A DNA stretch of 64,000 bases from JBBDIX01 sp050486225 (GTDB taxonomy: Bacteria; Actinomycetota; Nitriliruptoria; Nitriliruptorales; Nitriliruptoraceae). Positions 43,882-52,556 of the stretch are shown here, in pieces. The DNA is taken from NCBI GenBank assembly GCA_050486225.1, contig JBJHCV010000002.1:62001-126000 (forward strand), written 5' to 3'. Each line of letters starts with the position of its first letter. Position 1 is the first letter of the stretch. A program made the position numbers and the translations under genes. The notes beneath the pieces are model-generated. The model did no database searches. It was not told the DNA's origin and saw only the letters and a program-made list of their open reading frames with translations.

Positions 43882-43993
43882 GAGGGGGCCTCCACGGTGA
43901 CGACCAGAGCGCTGGATTCCGGAGATGGTGCAGGCGCGAAGGGTACAGACTCCGCCCCCTCGACGGGAACCTGGTCGGACAGTGACCGCCCGG

Positions 43994-45139
43994 TCACGAC
44001 GAGGCCGACAGGGCCCGTTCGTACTCGGCACGCACCCGGCCGGCCACGACTGACCAGTCGAATCCCCGGACGTGCTCGGATGCGACCGCGACGAGGCCGT
44101 CGCGCTCCTGCGGGTCGGCGGCCAGCCGCAGGATCGCACGTGCCAGCGCACCGTGGTCGCCCGGCGGGACCAGGATGCCGCACCGGCCGTCGTCGAGGAC
44201 CTCCCGGTACCCGGGCAGGTCGGACGCGATCACCGCCGTGCCTCCGGCCATGGCCTCGAGCAGCACGATGCCGAACGACTCGCCCCCGAGGGCCGGCGAC
44301 ACGAACAGGTCGGCTCGCCGGTGCACGCGGGCGAGTACGTCGTTGTCGACGCGACCCAGGAACTCGACGTCGCCTCGAAGCGACTCAGGCACCAGGCGCG
44401 CGCACCGTCGGTGCTGCGACCCCTCTCCCACGACCACGAGTCGGATGCCGGTGCGCTCCTGTCGCACACGAACGAACGCGCGGACGAGTGTCTCCAGTCC
44501 CTTGCGCCGCTCGAGGCGCCCCACGAACAGGACCGTGAGGTCCCGGCTCTCCTGTCGTACCAGGTCGTCGACGGTGAGTGTCTCCGGGGGCGGTGGCGCC
44601 GACAGGCGAGACACGTCCACGCCGTTGCCGATCACGACCATGTCCGTCACGTCGAGTCCGTGCAGGGATGCGTGGAATCCTGCCGCGGCGCGGCTCACGG
44701 CGATCCTGGTGCGGACCCCGGCGACGGTCCGGCGGGACCACCGGCGAACCAGCCGAGCGAACCGTGCTCGCTCGGCGAACGCGTGGAACGTGCCGACGAC
44801 CGGGACACCGGTCTCGTGTGCCACGCGAACCGCCGCCGGACCGACCCGCGGGACGATGGGTTCGTGGACGTGGACCACCTCAGGTCCGAAGGCGGTGATC
44901 GCGGCCGCCGTCCGTGCGGTCACGCGGCGTCCGAGGGCCAGCGGGGCGACGGATCCGTTGACCCGAACGCCGGTGCTCCTCCCGACCCGCACCACGCCGT
45001 CGTCGGGACCCGGCGACCCCGCGGCGACGACGAGCACGTCGTCGCCGGCGCGGGACAGCTCGGCGGCGAGCCGGCGCACGTGCTGCTGGACGCCACCGGG
45101 GACGTCGATGTCGTAGGGGCAGACGACGGCAATCCTCAC
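43994..45139 (-). CDS. pimA: Phosphatidylinositol alpha-mannosyltransferase PimA (GT4)
   Basis: Adds the first mannose from GDP-mannose to phosphatidylinositol. The GT-B start RIAVVCPYDIDVPGGVQQHV contains the glycine loop of the family. VVHVHEPIVP and GTFHAF are in the N-domain. The donor site has FVGRLERRKGLETLV and the E-x7-E motif ESFGIVLLE. 381 residues. The GTG at 45139 overlaps the patA stop (GTGA), which with pgsA-patA order strongly supports the PIM assignment. Confidence 0.92.
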   Translation of the reverse strand: MRIAVVCPYDIDVPGGVQQHVRRLAAELSRAGDDVLVVAAGSPGPDDGVVRVGRSTGVRVNGSVAPLALGRRVTARTAAAITAFGPEVVHVHEPIVPRVGPAAVRVAHETGVPVVGTFHAFAERARFARLVRRWSRRTVAGVRTRIAVSRAAAGFHASLHGLDVTDMVVIGNGVDVSRLSAPPPPETLTVDDLVRQESRDLTVLFVGRLERRKGLETLVRAFVRVRQERTGIRLVVVGEGSQHRRCARLVPESLRGDVEFLGRVDNDVLARVHRRADLFVSPALGGESFGIVLLEAMAGGTAVIASDLPGYREVLDDGRCGILVPPGDHGALARAILRLAADPQERDGLVAVASEHVRGFDWSVVAGRVRAEYERALSASS

Positions 45140-46152
45140 GACGACGTCTCGCGGGTGTAGGCCCGGCGTTCAGCACGGGCCAGCGCTCGCCAGTCCTCGC
45201 CTCGTCGCCACGCCGCGACCACGGGGTGGCGAGGTTCACGTTCCACCAGCCAGTTGGGGACGAACACGTGCCACTGGGCAGGATCACGGCGCACGAGCGC
45301 CTCGAGTTCGTCGGCGACGACCTGCATCCCGTCGATGATGGATCGACCTGCCAGGTCGACTGGTGCACGCACGACCCCGTGGAATCCCTGCGGTGCCGTC
45401 AGGAATGCTCCAGAGATGACCGGACAGCCCGTCGACCGCGCGAGCACCGCAGGTCCAGCCGGCAACCGACAGGGCTCCCCGAAGAACTCGACGATCGGCC
45501 CCCGACGGGTCAGGTCGCGGTCCGTCAGCAGCGTCACGAGCGCACCGCGGGCCACGTGCTGTTCGAGCACACGCATCACCTGGGCACCGCGGACCAGCGG
45601 CACCACCTCCACCCCGAGGCCGCTGCGCAGCGACACGAACCGGTCGAACAGGTCGCGAGGCTCGAGCACCTCCGCGACCACCACCATCGGCCAGGCGCGC
45701 TGGGTCGCGAACATGGCTCCCACGTCCCACGAGCCGAGGTGCCCAGTGACGAACACGCCGCCACGGCGGTCGTCACGGAACGCGTCGGCGTGCTCCAGAC
45801 CCTCGGCCGTCGACGCGGCCACCACGGCCGCCGGGTCCATCCGATGGAGCCGGAAGCTGTCCACCCAGTAGCGCGCGTACGACACGTGGGCCTCGCGGAC
45901 GAGGTCGTCGAGTTCCCCACGTGACGCGTCGGGGACGACCCGGCGAAGGTTGGACCGGACCTGTGCGCGTCGTGCCCGTGATCCGAACCGCCACCACGCC
46001 TCGCCGGCGACGCGGGGTGCCGTGCGCGCGAGCCGTTCGGGCAGGCGGGCCACGGCCTCCCACAGCGCGAGGTAGCGCAGGTACTCGAGTCGCGACCGCA
46101 GGGTCAGGGGCGGCGGCGGCGGAAGCTCGATGACCGCGACCGGACGTGTCAC
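45136..46152 (-). CDS. patA: Phosphatidylinositol mannoside acyltransferase
   Basis: LpxL-type acyltransferase that acylates mannose of PIM at the inner membrane. The catalytic HX4D motif is TGHLGSWD, His138 and Asp143. A second acidic residue, Glu222 (VEFFGEP), matches the helper glutamate of PatA. There is no long membrane helix, only an amphipathic N-terminus with a proline run. 338 residues. GTGA overlaps with pgsA upstream and pimA downstream. Confidence 0.9.
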   Translation of the reverse strand: MTRPVAVIELPPPPPLTLRSRLEYLRYLALWEAVARLPERLARTAPRVAGEAWWRFGSRARRAQVRSNLRRVVPDASRGELDDLVREAHVSYARYWVDSFRLHRMDPAAVVAASTAEGLEHADAFRDDRRGGVFVTGHLGSWDVGAMFATQRAWPMVVVAEVLEPRDLFDRFVSLRSGLGVEVVPLVRGAQVMRVLEQHVARGALVTLLTDRDLTRRGPIVEFFGEPCRLPAGPAVLARSTGCPVISGAFLTAPQGFHGVVRAPVDLAGRSIIDGMQVVADELEALVRRDPAQWHVFVPNWLVEREPRHPVVAAWRRGEDWRALARAERRAYTRETSS

Positions 46153-46892
46153 GGAGTTGCCGGTGCGTCGGGAGCGTCGTGCTCCGGGGGATCCGAGCGT
46201 CGGTGCGCCCCGTCGAAGTTGCGCCCACCGTAGAACCGGCGGGCCGCAGCCTTGAACGCCCGGCTCCACGCACGCGTGCCCCGCGTCAGTTCGAGGAGTT
46301 CGGCGGGGACGTCCCGGTCGATCTGACACCAGACGTGATGGATGCGCTGGACGACGGTCACGGCGCCACCCACGGCAAGGATCCACAGGATCGGTTCCAG
46401 CACCCACTCGTGGGCGAGCAGTGCGACGATGAGCAGCATCGCTCGTTCGCCGCGCTCGAGCATGCCCACGGAGCACTCGAGGTCGATCGCCTCCGCCTTG
46501 GCCCGCACGTAGCTGGTGACCTCGGCGGCGACCAGGGCGACGATCGTCAGCGCGAAGAGCCGGGGCTCGTCGCTCAACCACCAGGCCATGCCGCCGAGGA
46601 TGAGGCCGTCAGAGATCCGATCGCTCACGGAGTCCAGGAAGCCGCCGAAGGGCGTCGACCGGTCGGCGGCTCGTGCGAGCGCACCGTCGAACATGTCCAT
46701 CATCCCGCCGGCGACGAGCACCCACGCACCGATGAACGGGCGTCCCGTCGCGACCAGCCAGGCCGCCACCGCGGTGAGCACCAGACCGAGCGTGGTGAGC
46801 ATGTTCGGGGTCAGGGGCGTGTACGCGAGTCCTCGCCCGATCGGGGCGGTGATCGCCTCGACGCGCCGGGGGAAGTGCGCCCTCAGTGCCAC
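46149..46892 (-). CDS. pgsA: Phosphatidylinositol phosphate synthase (CDP-alcohol phosphatidyltransferase)
   Basis: Joins CDP-diacylglycerol to inositol 3-phosphate. The full CDP-AP motif is present: Asp66, Asp69, Gly70, Ala73-Arg74, Gly83, Asp87 and Asp91. Six membrane helices. 247 residues with a hydrophilic tail. The GTG at 46892 follows GAGGCGAG. The operon with patA and pimA supports the inositol substrate over glycerol phosphate. Confidence 0.92.
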   Translation of the reverse strand: MALRAHFPRRVEAITAPIGRGLAYTPLTPNMLTTLGLVLTAVAAWLVATGRPFIGAWVLVAGGMMDMFDGALARAADRSTPFGGFLDSVSDRISDGLILGGMAWWLSDEPRLFALTIVALVAAEVTSYVRAKAEAIDLECSVGMLERGERAMLLIVALLAHEWVLEPILWILAVGGAVTVVQRIHHVWCQIDRDVPAELLELTRGTRAWSRAFKAAARRFYGGRNFDGAHRRSDPPEHDAPDAPATP

Positions 46893-46991
46893 GTCTCGCC
46901 TCTGTGCTCGAAGTGCTCGTCACGACACCGGCCACGCGCCACCCGACCCGCGCCGGCCGCGAAGGGGCCCAACGCTACCGGCCGCGGCGCC

Positions 46992-47549
46992 TCACTCCCG
47001 GTCGAACCCGCCCACAAGGACCTGCCACGTCTCGTCGAGCGCCTGCGGAAGGATCCTCGACGACCCGACGACCGACACGAAGTTGGTGTCTCCGGCCCAA
47101 CGGGGCACGACGTGCTGGTGGATGTGGTCCGTGATCCCCGCGCCCGCCGACACCCCGAGGTTCATCCCGAGGTTCACGCCGTGGCATCCCATCCGCTCCT
47201 CGAGCACGACCACCGCCCGTTGCGTGAGCGTCCACAGTTCGTCCGACGCGGCCCGGTCGAGCAGGGCGAGGCGATCCACGTGGGTGTCGGGTACCACCAT
47301 CAGGTGCCCCGGGTTGTACGGGTAGGCGTTGAGGATCACGAACGCGTGCTCGCCGCGGTGCAGGATGAGCGACGCACGGTCCTCGGCCACTGGCCGCGCC
47401 GGGATGACGCAGAACGGACACCCTGCGATCGGGTCGTCCTCGGTGACGTAGCCGTGGCGCCACGGCGCCCACAGGCGCTGCAGCGCGTCGGTCCGGACAC
47501 CCGCCTGGTCCGCGCGAGACGTGTCGGGGCGTTCGCGACCGTCGACCAC
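46992..47549 (-). CDS. HIT family hydrolase/phosphorylase
   Basis: Nucleotide-binding histidine-triad protein. The triad HIHQHVVPRW places the histidines at 142, 144 and 146. A CxxC (Cys44, Cys47) in GCPFCVIP and a downstream His fit the zinc site of actinobacterial Ap4A phosphorylase-like members. The GTG at 47549 begins one base after the thrS stop, so expression is coupled to thrS. 185 residues. thrS-HIT-pgsA order is the known mycobacterial arrangement. Confidence 0.9.
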   Translation of the reverse strand: MVDGRERPDTSRADQAGVRTDALQRLWAPWRHGYVTEDDPIAGCPFCVIPARPVAEDRASLILHRGEHAFVILNAYPYNPGHLMVVPDTHVDRLALLDRAASDELWTLTQRAVVVLEERMGCHGVNLGMNLGVSAGAGITDHIHQHVVPRWAGDTNFVSVVGSSRILPQALDETWQVLVGGFDRE

Positions 47550-47550
47550 G

Positions 47551-49551
47551 TCAGTGCCCGGTCGCTCGCGTCGCGACCCGCTCGGCGAGTTCGTCGACCA
47601 GATCGTCGAGCGGCACCCCCCGGCGCTGTTCGCCTCCGTACTCCCGGACGGACACGGTCCCGGCCTCACGTTCCTCGCTGCCGATCACGAGCGTGACCGG
47701 GATCTTCGAGGTCTGGGCGTCACGGATCTTCGCGCCCAGCGTGTCGGTCGAGTGATCCACCTCGACGTGCAGGCCCACGGCCCGCAGGCGGTCGGCGACC
47801 ACCTCGGCGTGGTCACCGAACTCGTCGGCCACCGGGACCACTCGCACCTGTACCGCCGCGAGCCACAGGGGGAACGCGCCGTTGAACGACTCGACCATGA
47901 CCGCGAAGAACCGTTCGATCGACCCGAACAGGGCCCGGTGCACCATGACGGCACGGTGCTTCGCGCCGTCATCGCCGACGTACGTGACGTCGAAGCGCTC
48001 CGGCAGGTTCAGGTCCACCTGCACGGTGGTCAGCTGCCACTCGCGTCCGATCGCGTCCTTCGCGTGGATGTCGATCTTCGGGCCGTAGAACGCGCCCTCG
48101 CCCGGGTCGGTCTCGTACGCGAGTCCCGTTCGTTCGACGGCGTCGATCACGGCCTGTTCCGCCACGGCCCACTGCTCGTCGGTCCCGTGGGACTTCTCCG
48201 GCCGCGTGGAGATCGCGATGCGCGATGGTTCACCCAACCCGAACGTCGCGTACACGTCACGGGCGAACTCGATGCACCCGACCACCTCGTCGACGACCTG
48301 GTCGGGCCGGCAGAAGATGTGCGAGTCGTCCTGGGTGAAGCCCCGTGCACGCAGCAGCCCGTTGACCACGCCAGAGCGCTCGTACCGGTACACCGTGCCG
48401 AGCTCCGACAGACGCACCGGGAGTTCGCGGTACGACCGGGTCCTCGAGGAGTACGCGAGGATGTGGAACGGACAGTTCATCGGCTTGAGCCGATAGCTCG
48501 CACCGTCGTCGAGGTCCATGCCCGGGTACATGAGTTCGGCGTAGTTCTCCAGATGCCCGGAGGTCTCCCACAGTTCGGCCTTCGCGACGTGCGGGGTGTA
48601 GACCGGCTCGTAACCGCGTGCCAGCGTCTCGTCGCGGATCCAGTCCTCCATCTTCTTGCGGATCCGCGCCCCGTTGGGCAGGAAGAGCGACAGACCCGGA
48701 CCCAGTGCCTCCGGCGCGTGCAGCAGTTCCAGATCGCGGCCGAGCCGCCGGTGGTCACGGCGGCGGGCCTCCTCGACCATCTCCAGGTGTGCCGCCATCG
48801 CCTTGCGTGACTCCCAGGCCGTGCCGTAGATGCGCTGGAGCATCGGCTGGTCCTCGCGTCCCCGCCAGTACGCGCCGGCGCTGCGCAGCAGGCCGAAGGC
48901 AGGGATGCGTTCCGTCGACACGACGTGCGGACCACGGCACAGGTCGGACCACGCCACGGTGCCGTCGGGCCGGACGTTGCGGTAGACGGTCAGGCTGGCG
49001 GGGTCGTCGCCGAGGTCGACGGGACTGACGATCGTCCCGTCGTCGACGAGGTCGATGATCTGCAGCTTGTAGGGCTGGTCGGCGAACTCCTCGCGGGCCT
49101 GCTCGCGCGAGATCTCCTCACGCACGAACGCCTGACGTTCGCTCGCGAGCTCGCGCATCCGCGCCTCGATGGCCTCGAGGTCCTCCGGGCCGAACGGAGC
49201 GGCCACGTCGAAGTCGTAGTAGAAGCCGTGTTCGATCGGAGGGCCGATCGCCCACTTCGCGTCCGGGAACAGGTCGGTGACGGCCTGGGCCATGAGGTGC
49301 GCCGTGGAGTGGCGCAGGATCGCTCGCCCCTCGTCGGTATCGGCCGCGATCGGCTCGAGCGTGACCGGCCCCTCGGCGGGGAGCGCACGGTCGAGGTCCC
49401 ACTGGCGCGGTGTGCCGTCCGGGCCGGTCACCGTCGCCGCGACGACCTGACCACGAGTGGCCTCCAGTTCCTTGAGCGCCTCCAGCGCCGTCGTGCCGAC
49501 CGCGACGTCGATCTCGCGACCGTCGTGGACGACGTGCAAGTTGGCGGTCAC
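47551..49551 (-). CDS. thrS: Threonine--tRNA ligase
   Basis: Class II synthetase with an N-terminal TGS domain (residues 1-65), an editing domain (RHSTAHLMAQAV, about residue 80 on) and the zinc catalytic core. The zinc ligands lie in KPMNCPFH (Cys), QDDSHIF (His) and VHRALFGS (His). The anticodon domain closes the protein. The GTG at 49551 has GAGGAG 5 bases upstream; the frame stays open upstream through a hairpin-rich leader. 666 residues. A HIT gene follows with a one-base gap. Confidence 0.96.
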   Translation of the reverse strand: MTANLHVVHDGREIDVAVGTTALEALKELEATRGQVVAATVTGPDGTPRQWDLDRALPAEGPVTLEPIAADTDEGRAILRHSTAHLMAQAVTDLFPDAKWAIGPPIEHGFYYDFDVAAPFGPEDLEAIEARMRELASERQAFVREEISREQAREEFADQPYKLQIIDLVDDGTIVSPVDLGDDPASLTVYRNVRPDGTVAWSDLCRGPHVVSTERIPAFGLLRSAGAYWRGREDQPMLQRIYGTAWESRKAMAAHLEMVEEARRRDHRRLGRDLELLHAPEALGPGLSLFLPNGARIRKKMEDWIRDETLARGYEPVYTPHVAKAELWETSGHLENYAELMYPGMDLDDGASYRLKPMNCPFHILAYSSRTRSYRELPVRLSELGTVYRYERSGVVNGLLRARGFTQDDSHIFCRPDQVVDEVVGCIEFARDVYATFGLGEPSRIAISTRPEKSHGTDEQWAVAEQAVIDAVERTGLAYETDPGEGAFYGPKIDIHAKDAIGREWQLTTVQVDLNLPERFDVTYVGDDGAKHRAVMVHRALFGSIERFFAVMVESFNGAFPLWLAAVQVRVVPVADEFGDHAEVVADRLRAVGLHVEVDHSTDTLGAKIRDAQTSKIPVTLVIGSEEREAGTVSVREYGGEQRRGVPLDDLVDELAERVATRATGH

Positions 49552-49572
49552 GACGACTCCTCGGCGTAGTGC

Positions 49573-49621
49573 GGCGGGCTCCGGCGACCAGCCCGCCAGG
49601 TCCGAGGCGCTCGATGGTCGC
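49573..49621 (-). promoter_or_regulatory. Mutually exclusive hairpins in the thrS leader
   Basis: On the minus strand a perfect 8-base inverted repeat (GGCGGGCT, 49597-49590, with AGCCCGCC, 49580-49573; loop 9 bases) ends 10 bases before the GAGGAG of thrS. A second perfect 7-base pair, GCGACCA (49621-49615) with TGGTCGC (49590-49584), uses bases of the first loop and stem, so the two cannot form together. This layout could control thrS translation or transcription. No T-box sequence was recognised. Confidence 0.4.
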
Positions 49622-49701
49622 GCGCGGGCAGCGCCGACAGGCACCCGGAGCGCACGCTCAGCGTACTCGCCTCGATCAGGACCCTTCGGGACGTGCGGGG
49701 A

Positions 49702-51357
49702 TCACCCACCCGCCGGCTGTGGCCCGTTCGTCGGCTCCTGCGGGTCATGCGCGTCCGGCAGGACCCCTGTCGGCAGTGTCACCTCGAAGCGAGCACCGCC
49801 TTCGGGCCGATTCTCGGCATGGATCTCCCCTCCGTGCAGGTGGACGATCTCCCGTGCCAGCGCCAGCCCGAGGCCCGTGCCGGGCTGAGCGTGAAGGTGT
49901 CGCTCGCGGCCCTGCACGAACGGGTCGAAGATCCGTTCGAGGTGGTAGGGATCGATGCCCGGACCGTCGTCCTCGACGCGCAGCAGGGCCTCCGCCTCGC
50001 GCGTCCCGAGCGTGATCGTGACCGTGGTGCCCGGTGGCGTGTGACGCACCGCGTTCGCGACGAGGTTCGCCACGACCCGTTCGAACTTGGGGACGTCGAC
50101 CGTGACCGTGACCGACACGAGGTCCCGTCGAATCCGGTGCGTGTCCCACGCCGACTCGTCGACGACACGTTCGACCAGTGCTCGCAGGTCGTGGGCTCTG
50201 CGCTGGGCCACCACCAGGCCGGACGCGAGGCGGTCGACGTCGAGCAGGTCCCCGATGAGGCGATCGAGCCGGCGCGTGTTGGTCGTGAGGCGATCGAGCA
50301 GGTCACGCCGTGCCGCCGGGTCGAGCCGTTCCTGGTGGCGTTCCAGCGTCTCGGCGACGCCGGAGATCACGGTGAGGGGCGTGCGCAGTTCGTGCGAGGT
50401 CGCGCGCAGGAAGGCGACCCGGATCTCCTCACTTCGTTCGAGTCGTTCGATCGTCGCCCCGAGTTCCTGGTCCACCGCGTCTCGAGCGATCGCCGCGCCG
50501 AGGATCCGACCGATGGCGTGCAGGTAGTCGGCATCCTCGCCACTGAAGGACCGTGGGACGGCCGCGTGCGCCCCGAGGACTCCGACTCGCGCTCCACGAC
50601 CACGCAGCGTGGTGCTCATCGACGCGACCACTCCGGCCTCGGTGTGGTGGTCCGGGAGTCGGAACCCACGTTCGACCGATCGGTCGTGGACCACCACCTC
50701 GTGTTCACGGCTGAGCGCGAACCCGGGCTGCAGGTCCGGGGTCGCGGGGATGGCGACCGAGCCGACCAGACCGTCGCGCCACCCCACACCGGCACGCAAC
50801 AGGAGCGCGTCCCCGTCGTCGACGACCTCGAACAGGTCGACCATCGGCACGTCGAGTTCGGACGCGATGTCGGCGAGCGCGACCTCGACGAGTTCGTCGC
50901 GAGGTGCGCCGTCGAGGGCGACACGACTGACCCCTGCGATGGCGGCACGGTGGGACGCCTCGACCCGGGAACGCTCGGCCGCGCGACGGGCCTCGGTGAC
51001 GTCGGTGTGGGCCTGGACCACGCCGACGATGGCGCCCGCCCGGTCACGCAGCGGCGTCGCGACGACCGACACCCACTGCACACGACCGTCGCGATGCCGG
51101 ACCTCCCGCACCTCGACGGACGCTTCGCCCTGCTCCAACCGAGCGCGGTGCCGGGCCGTCGCCGGGCCACCCGTCAGCTCGTGCAGCGGGCCCCCGCCAT
51201 CCACCCCGAGGACCTCGGACGAGTCCCACCCGTGCAGCCGCTCGGCGGCGGCGTTCCAGAACGTGACGCGACCGTCGAGGTCGACGACCACGAGCGCCTG
51301 ACCGGTCGCGTGCGCGACGTCGGCGAGCCATGCGCCGTCGCGCTCGACAGGGGGCAT
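49702..51357 (-). CDS. Sensor histidine kinase with PAS and GAF domains
   Basis: Apparently soluble kinase (no membrane helix). From the ATG at 51357: a PAS domain at about residues 8-125, a GAF domain at about 140-295, a HisKA dimerisation domain with the phospho-accepting His322 (FLRATSHELRTPL), and a HATPase domain with N box (VVANLVANAVRH), G1 (DDGPGIDP) and G2 (GTGLGLA). 551 residues. The start is uncertain: no strong ribosome binding site is present and the frame is open to 51525. No response regulator gene is adjacent, so it is an orphan kinase. The signal is unknown. Confidence 0.88.
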   Translation of the reverse strand: MPPVERDGAWLADVAHATGQALVVVDLDGRVTFWNAAAERLHGWDSSEVLGVDGGGPLHELTGGPATARHRARLEQGEASVEVREVRHRDGRVQWVSVVATPLRDRAGAIVGVVQAHTDVTEARRAAERSRVEASHRAAIAGVSRVALDGAPRDELVEVALADIASELDVPMVDLFEVVDDGDALLLRAGVGWRDGLVGSVAIPATPDLQPGFALSREHEVVVHDRSVERGFRLPDHHTEAGVVASMSTTLRGRGARVGVLGAHAAVPRSFSGEDADYLHAIGRILGAAIARDAVDQELGATIERLERSEEIRVAFLRATSHELRTPLTVISGVAETLERHQERLDPAARRDLLDRLTTNTRRLDRLIGDLLDVDRLASGLVVAQRRAHDLRALVERVVDESAWDTHRIRRDLVSVTVTVDVPKFERVVANLVANAVRHTPPGTTVTITLGTREAEALLRVEDDGPGIDPYHLERIFDPFVQGRERHLHAQPGTGLGLALAREIVHLHGGEIHAENRPEGGARFEVTLPTGVLPDAHDPQEPTNGPQPAGG

Positions 51358-51537
51358 CGGACTCTCGATCCGTGCACGACGCGCAGGAACGCCACGTCGT
51401 CGCCTCGTCGACGCCCGATCGGACGAGGACGGGCCGCGACGATAGTCGCCGGTCCCCCGAGTGCCCAGCATGGTGACCGGACTCCCCGTGCCCCGCCCCG
51501 GGATGCGGAAGGCCGGCCCCTGCAAGCCGGCCTCCGG

Positions 51538-51612
51538 TGGTGGGCGCGAGAGGTATCGAACCTCTGGCCTCTGCCGTGTGAAGGCAGCGCTCTCCCACTG
51601 AGCTACGCGCCC
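51538..51612 (-). tRNA. tRNA-Val (anticodon CAC)
   Basis: The minus strand folds as a full cloverleaf of 75 bases with CCA encoded. The acceptor stem GGGCGCG/CGCGCCC is perfect. The D arm is GCTCAGTGGGAGAGC. The anticodon stem CTGCC/GGCAG holds loop TTCACAC, anticodon CAC for GUG. The T arm AGAGG-TTCGATA-CCTCT is perfect and the discriminator base is A. Confidence 0.97.
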
Positions 51613-51623
51613 GAGCCCGGCGA

Positions 51624-51653
51624 ACGGTACCGCCGGGCCCGACGCCGGGCCAA
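51624..51653 (-). promoter_or_regulatory. Candidate promoter of tRNA-Val
   Basis: On the minus strand TTGGCC (51653-51648) and TACCGT (51629-51624) are separated by 18 bases, close to the primary sigma consensus. The -10 ends 11 bases before the mature 5' end of the tRNA. Confidence 0.45.
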
Positions 51654-51755
51654 CCGCGGTCGGTCTCCCCCTGTGGGCAGGTCACCCCCTATCCTTGGTC
51701 GACGGCGTCTCGACCGGTGGGTCACGACGCAGCCGCACCCACGAGGAGCACACGC

Positions 51756-52424
51756 GTGCCATTCGGTTTCCTCCGAAGCGACGGCAGCGATCGTCTCGAA
51801 CGCATCGAGGCGACGCTGCAGCGCATGTTCGTCGACGACGGGCACAGCTTCGACCTCGCCATGTCCGCGCTGCTCGGGGACACCCCGGCCAGAGACGTGG
51901 GCGGCGAACTGCGGGACACCGACGGGCGCGTCAACGAGGCGGAACGTGAGATCCGCCGGGAACTCGTGGTCCACGCCGGGGTGTACGGCGGCATCGAGAC
52001 GCCGTCCGTGCTCGTCTACATGTCGATCGTCAAGGACGTCGAACGCATCGGCGACTACGCCAAGAACCTGTTCGACATCGCGGCGGACGGTGTCGTGCTC
52101 GACGCGGGCGAACTGCATCCGGAGATCGTGTCGCTGCGCGACGCCATCGCCGCGATGATCACCGAGGTGGCCAGCGCGTTCCAGACACGTGACACGCAGC
52201 GCTCGCGCGACCTGCTGATCCGTGGCGACGCCATGCTCGACGACTTCGACCGTCGTGTCTCGCAACTCGTCACCGGCGAGGTCGGTGAACCACACGCGGT
52301 GGCCTACGCCCTCGTCTACCGCTACTTCAAGCGCATCGTGGCGCACCTGATGAACGTGCTGTCCGCCGTCGTGATGCCGGTCGACCGCCTCGACTACTTC
52401 GACGAGGACCCCGAGGACCGCTGA
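51756..52424 (+). CDS. PhoU-like protein
   Basis: All-helical protein of the PhoU family (222 residues against about 235 for E. coli PhoU). The PhoU metal-binding pattern is seen in SIVKDVERIGDYAKNLFDIA near residue 100, and a second partial repeat is in VYRYFKRIVAHLMNVLSAVV. The GTG at 51756 has AGGAG 8 bases upstream. TATCCT at 51690-51695 might be its -10. No pst transporter or phoR/phoB is adjacent, so a role in phosphate control is by family only. Confidence 0.82.
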   Translation: MPFGFLRSDGSDRLERIEATLQRMFVDDGHSFDLAMSALLGDTPARDVGGELRDTDGRVNEAEREIRRELVVHAGVYGGIETPSVLVYMSIVKDVERIGDYAKNLFDIAADGVVLDAGELHPEIVSLRDAIAAMITEVASAFQTRDTQRSRDLLIRGDAMLDDFDRRVSQLVTGEVGEPHAVAYALVYRYFKRIVAHLMNVLSAVVMPVDRLDYFDEDPEDR

Positions 52425-52556
52425 GAGGTCCTCGTCCGGTCGGCCCACGACGCCCGTCGTACGCCCGATACGCTCCCGTCTCGCAGCGGGTCCGGAGACG
52501 TCCGCGCGACGCCCGGCGGACCGGCCGGCCGGACCACGAGGGGGTTTCCGGGACCG

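Noticed and set aside
49552..49701. T-box riboswitch in front of thrS
   Set aside because: No T-box bulge sequence or specifier-loop pattern was recognised; only the simple hairpins reported above.
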